DNA from: Nodosilinea sp. WJT8-NPBG4
GTDB taxonomy: Bacteria > Cyanobacteriota > Cyanobacteriia > Phormidesmidales > Phormidesmidaceae
NCBI GenBank assembly: GCA_019359285.1
Contig: JAHHHQ010000052.1
Span: 62,001 to 126,000, forward strand
Reading direction: 5' to 3'
DNA: 64,000 nt
Shown here: positions 60,832 through 64,000 of the stretch, in pieces
Layout: the number at the start of each line of letters is the position of its first letter
Position numbering within the stretch: the stretch's first letter is position 1
Notes under the pieces: generated by a model
What the model saw: the letters and a program-made list of their open reading frames with translations, nothing else
Told to the model about the DNA's origin: nothing
Databases searched by the model: none
Made by a program: the position numbers and the translations under genes

Positions 60832-63800
60832 TCCTCACCTCCTGGGGCAGTGCCCGTTGCGTCGGCCTCGGGCCTGTCGATCAGGGCCGCCTCATCCACG
60901 TAAGACTCTTGCTGCTGGGGTGGCGACACCGGCTGTACCCCAAAGCGGTTAAACAGCTGATTCACCTTAGCGGTAATGCCAAAGTAAGGGCCGCTGGCCG
61001 ATCGATAGCCACCGCCGCCCACAAAGGAGCCGTCGCTGGCACCGCCAAAGCTGTAGCCTAGCCCCAGCCGCACATCGGGAGTCAGGTAATAGCCCGCCTC
61101 CAGGGCAAAGCCAGTTTCGTTGTAGCCGACCACCGGCTGTCCTAGCCAGCGCACCTCGGCCCCCACATCCCAGCGGTAGGCAAAGCGATAGGTAGCCCGC
61201 GCCTGGGCCAGGTGAATGCTGTTCGAGAAGCCAATGTCCTGGGCTAGGTTAGCGGTGCTGTAGCGCAGGCCGTACTTACCGTAAAACTCCCACCGGTAGT
61301 TGGGGGCATAGATGCCCTCCAGCGACAGGGTATGGTCCTGGGCCTCTGAGCTAACCCCCTGCAAGATGCTATTGGGGGTGCTGCTGGGGTTGTTACGAAA
61401 CTCGTAGCTCAGCAGACCGTTAAACTGGTCGCTCACTGGATTGCGGTAGGCCAACCCCAGCCGCAGGGTGCTGGAATCACCCAGCTGGTCAGTAAGTGTC
61501 TGGTTGGCAAAATTGCCCATCTCAAAGCGGGCTAGGCCAGTAAGTGCATCGGTAATGCGCCCAGCGGCAGCGGCACCCAGCACTAGGTTGCTCGAACCCG
61601 GCGAGTCGCGATACTCAACGCGGCCGCTGGCCTGCCAGTCCGGGTTGTCGGTATACTCCAATCCAACTGAGTACACGGTGGAGGCTTGAAGCCCGAGGCT
61701 CGAGGCCCCCTGGCCTACCGCATAGGGTTGGGCAAATTGCTGGCCCAATCCGGTGAGGTTAAAAGCGTCCCCAAAGATGCGCTCAAAGCCAAAGTTAGCT
61801 CGCAGTCCGGGGGCCAGCGTCAGTCGGTGGTTTAGACCCACTGCCCCTTGACCAGTAATGCCGTTGTAGCCCCCCAACAGCGAGTAGCGGTTGGTCAGTG
61901 TGGTGTTGTCGTCGAGCTGGTAGTCAACAATAGTGTCGAGGCTGGTGATTGAACCCGGTCCCTGCCCTCCCGTTAGGAACTGCTGGGCCAGCCGCAGGCT
62001 GACGCCGGGCTGCACGGCCCACTCGAGACCAACGGTATTGCGGGTTGGGTAGAGGGGGTCACCAGCACTCAGGTTGATCTCACTCTGGGCTAAGGCGCTC
62101 AGGGTAGCGGTCAGCGGTAGGTTGAGCCGCGACACTAGCTGGTTGGCGTCGGTAGAGAAGTTGGTCAGGCGGTCTTCGCGGGAGCGATTGACAAAGTCCA
62201 CTCCCAGGGTGGCGCTGCCGATCTGCTGCACAACACCGGCACGAATTTCGGTGAGGGTATTGTCAACGACCCCGCCCCGCACCGGGTTGAAGCCGGGCTG
62301 AAACAGCCCGATCGCGGTAGTTTGCACGGCTACGGCATTGCCCACATTGCGCTCTTGATCAACTAGGGCGCGCAGCTGGGTTTGCGCCCCCACCTGGGCC
62401 TGCACCTGAGCCCCCCAGCGGGTCTGGCCGGGGCTAAAGCTGCTGGTGGCGGTGTTGTTAAACCCGCTATCGGTAGATCGGTAGTAGGCCTGGCCAGTGA
62501 TGCCATCAAAGGGGGTAGCGCTTAGCTCAACGCGATAGGCATTGCCCTGGTTATTGGTGGCCCCGGTATTAAAGGAGGAGCGGGCATATTCGCCCGTCAC
62601 CTGGCCCAGATCGCCTAGGGGCCACTGAAAGTCAAATCCGTAGAGGGTGAAGTCTTGGGCTCCCTGGTTTTCGTTCAGCAGGGTGGCCCCCACTACACCA
62701 CCGCTGTCGCCTTGAGGACGGTACTGCAAGCGCCCCGCGTAGAGACTGCCCCGCACCGAAGCATCGTCAACCTGGTAGCTGACCACAATGCGTCGCACCA
62801 GGGTGGTGCCCAGGGGATTGAGGTCGACGGCCCGCACCGGCTGGCGAAAGAGCAAGGTGCCGCGATCGTAGTCGATGTCATAGTCGACGCCGCGATAGAG
62901 CGGGATGCGCTCTATCACTGTGCCAGGGCGGTTAAATTCCTCGGCCTCAATGAACACATTTTCACTGCCCCGTAGCACCAGTCGCCGCGACAGGAAGTAA
63001 TAGCCGCTGGTGCCATCGGGGGCGATGGTATCCCGCTGGAAGGGCCGCACATTGTCGCCATACATGGCGGTCAGCTGGAGGCCGTTGCCAAAGGTATAGT
63101 TGCCCTTAAAGCCGTGCAGCTCGCGCACGGTAGCCGTAAACTGCTGTGACTCGCCGGCAAACTCCTGGGTGCCGTAGTCGCCCCACATGAAGTAGTCGGG
63201 GTCGGCATCGGGAGCTAGGGAGTCGCGCTGAAAGCGCAGGTAGAGGCTATCAATCGACTCCGTGAGAAAGTCGGTGGTGGAGCTGTCGCCGTAGACGGGG
63301 TAGGTCTGGTCGCAGGCCTGCACATCGCGGTAGAGGCTGTTGCCATCGCAGCGATCGTTGAGGCCCCGGGTGTTGTTGTAGGCCCCGGTAAATGACCAAT
63401 CGCCGAGGGCACCCGTAGCAAACAGCCCGGTGGTAAAGCTCACCTCAACGTCTTGATTGAGGGAGTCGACGCTGAGAAAGTCTCTGAAGCTGCTCAACAG
63501 ATTGGTGCCACCCCGGCCAACACGGAAATCGACGACCCCAGAAATAATGGTGGGGCGTAGATCGGTGACGAAGCTCACCTGCGTGATGGCTTCTAGGGCG
63601 GGATAGCTCTCTCGCAGGGTGGGATCAAGCTCGCGCAAGGTGCGAGAGTCGACCATGGCCCGCACGGTAACGGACTGGGCATCGAGGGTCGATCGCAGCC
63701 GCGCCTCAAATAGCCCCTGCCGAGCCAGCACCTGAAACCCGCTGCGATCGCTGTCGTAGTCAGCCCCAATAAACTCACCAGCGCTGCTGGTCAGGGTCAC

Positions 63801-64000
63801 TACAACATTGTCTTCTAGAGGAGCGCCCTCGGCGGCGGTGACGGCCCCTACCAGAGTCAGCGCCGATCGCCCGTTGGCGGGTATCTGAATATCGCGATCG
63901 GGCTCGACGGTAATGCTGTAAGCGGCCACCTCGGGCTGGGGCACAACCGGCCGCAGCGGTTGGGTAGGGGGCGGGTTGAGCGGCAGCTGGTCGCCACCAA
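60828..64000 (-). CDS. Large outer-membrane beta-barrel protein, 5' end missing
   Basis: The minus-strand frame is open to the window end, so the gene starts beyond 64000; GTG 63944 is not the true start. The visible order is: proline-rich linker (PLNPPPTQPLRP), an Ig-like/Big domain (AAYSITVEPDRDIQIPANG, about 85 residues), a linker with LRPTIISGVVDFRVGRGGTN, and a large barrel with alternating hydrophobic strands (VTGEYARSSFNTGATNNQG, LGLGYSFGGASDGSFVGGGG), ending EEDE-like GTAPGGEE. No TonB box is seen. It resembles barrel proteins of surface-export or adhesion systems. Its stop overlaps the OmpA gene start, so they are translationally coupled. Confidence 0.85.
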   Translation of the reverse strand, partial: GGDQLPLNPPPTQPLRPVVPQPEVAAYSITVEPDRDIQIPANGRSALTLVGAVTAAEGAPLEDNVVVTLTSSAGEFIGADYDSDRSGFQVLARQGLFEARLRSTLDAQSVTVRAMVDSRTLRELDPTLRESYPALEAITQVSFVTDLRPTIISGVVDFRVGRGGTNLLSSFRDFLSVDSLNQDVEVSFTTGLFATGALGDWSFTGAYNNTRGLNDRCDGNSLYRDVQACDQTYPVYGDSSTTDFLTESIDSLYLRFQRDSLAPDADPDYFMWGDYGTQEFAGESQQFTATVRELHGFKGNYTFGNGLQLTAMYGDNVRPFQRDTIAPDGTSGYYFLSRRLVLRGSENVFIEAEEFNRPGTVIERIPLYRGVDYDIDYDRGTLLFRQPVRAVDLNPLGTTLVRRIVVSYQVDDASVRGSLYAGRLQYRPQGDSGGVVGATLLNENQGAQDFTLYGFDFQWPLGDLGQVTGEYARSSFNTGATNNQGNAYRVELSATPFDGITGQAYYRSTDSGFNNTATSSFSPGQTRWGAQVQAQVGAQTQLRALVDQERNVGNAVAVQTTAIGLFQPGFNPVRGGVVDNTLTEIRAGVVQQIGSATLGVDFVNRSREDRLTNFSTDANQLVSRLNLPLTATLSALAQSEINLSAGDPLYPTRNTVGLEWAVQPGVSLRLAQQFLTGGQGPGSITSLDTIVDYQLDDNTTLTNRYSLLGGYNGITGQGAVGLNHRLTLAPGLRANFGFERIFGDAFNLTGLGQQFAQPYAVGQGASSLGLQASTVYSVGLEYTDNPDWQASGRVEYRDSPGSSNLVLGAAAAGRITDALTGLARFEMGNFANQTLTDQLGDSSTLRLGLAYRNPVSDQFNGLLSYEFRNNPSSTPNSILQGVSSEAQDHTLSLEGIYAPNYRWEFYGKYGLRYSTANLAQDIGFSNSIHLAQARATYRFAYRWDVGAEVRWLGQPVVGYNETGFALEAGYYLTPDVRLGLGYSFGGASDGSFVGGGGYRSASGPYFGITAKVNQLFNRFGVQPVSPPQQQESYVDEAALIDRPEADATGTAPGGEE

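Overview
The window is chromosomal DNA from a cyanobacterium, most likely a filamentous Leptolyngbya/Nodosilinea-type organism (the genus is a guess). The evidence is the very frequent HIP1 octamer GCGATCGC, moderately high GC, and typical cyanobacterial families (DUF4079, DUF4168, UPF0182, HPP, an NrtB/CmpB-like ABC transporter, ArsJ, an ethylene-receptor-type sensor). I see no rRNA, tRNA, CRISPR array, intact transposase or prophage genes.

Layout. 1-6 kb: two related repeat proteins flank the glycine-cleavage genes gcvT and gcvH (no gcvP here), with an ethylene-sensor-like GGDEF protein between them. 6-13 kb: a tightly overlapping signalling operon on the minus strand (multi-PAS histidine kinase, single-domain receiver, REC-PAS-GGDEF-EAL protein). 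13-18 kb: a SagB-type double nitroreductase, a pentapeptide-repeat protein and a large coiled-coil/TPR membrane protein. 18-22 kb: a lipid-modification group (desaturase, cyclopropane-synthase-type methyltransferase, geranylgeranyl-reductase-type flavoprotein). 21.9-23.4 kb: three decayed genes, two of them joined exactly at a HIP1 octamer. 23.5-34 kb: SGNH hydrolase, glycosyltransferase, degenerate M23-type lipoprotein, UPF0182, DUF4079, GST, TetR and DUF4168 genes. 34-36 kb: glutathione-dependent formaldehyde detoxification (FGH and class III ADH). 36-45 kb: a pilin-like protein, GDP-fucose synthase, 5-oxoprolinase carrying in-frame dispersed repeats, and an arsenate module (GAPDH plus ArsJ) behind two ArsR-type operator copies. 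45-57 kb: cdsA, queC, a nitrate/bicarbonate-type ABC transporter behind a c-di-AMP (ydaO-yuaA) riboswitch, a small HTH gene, a DUF6883/DUF4926 pair, miaB, HPP, rsmD, hisH and a pyroglutamyl-peptidase-like gene. 57-64 kb: an outer-membrane operon encoding a large beta-barrel (cut by the window end), a beta-helix/OmpA protein and a DUF11-like secreted protein.

The most notable points are: the c-di-AMP riboswitch in front of an NrtB/CmpB-type transporter; the direct ethylene-sensor/GGDEF fusion; the HIP1-to-HIP1 junction joining two pseudogenes; the invasion of the 5-oxoprolinase gene by the repeats that also fill intergenic spacers; the desaturase/methyltransferase/flavin-reductase group; and the three-gene surface operon.

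All functional calls come from reading motifs by eye. No database search was run.
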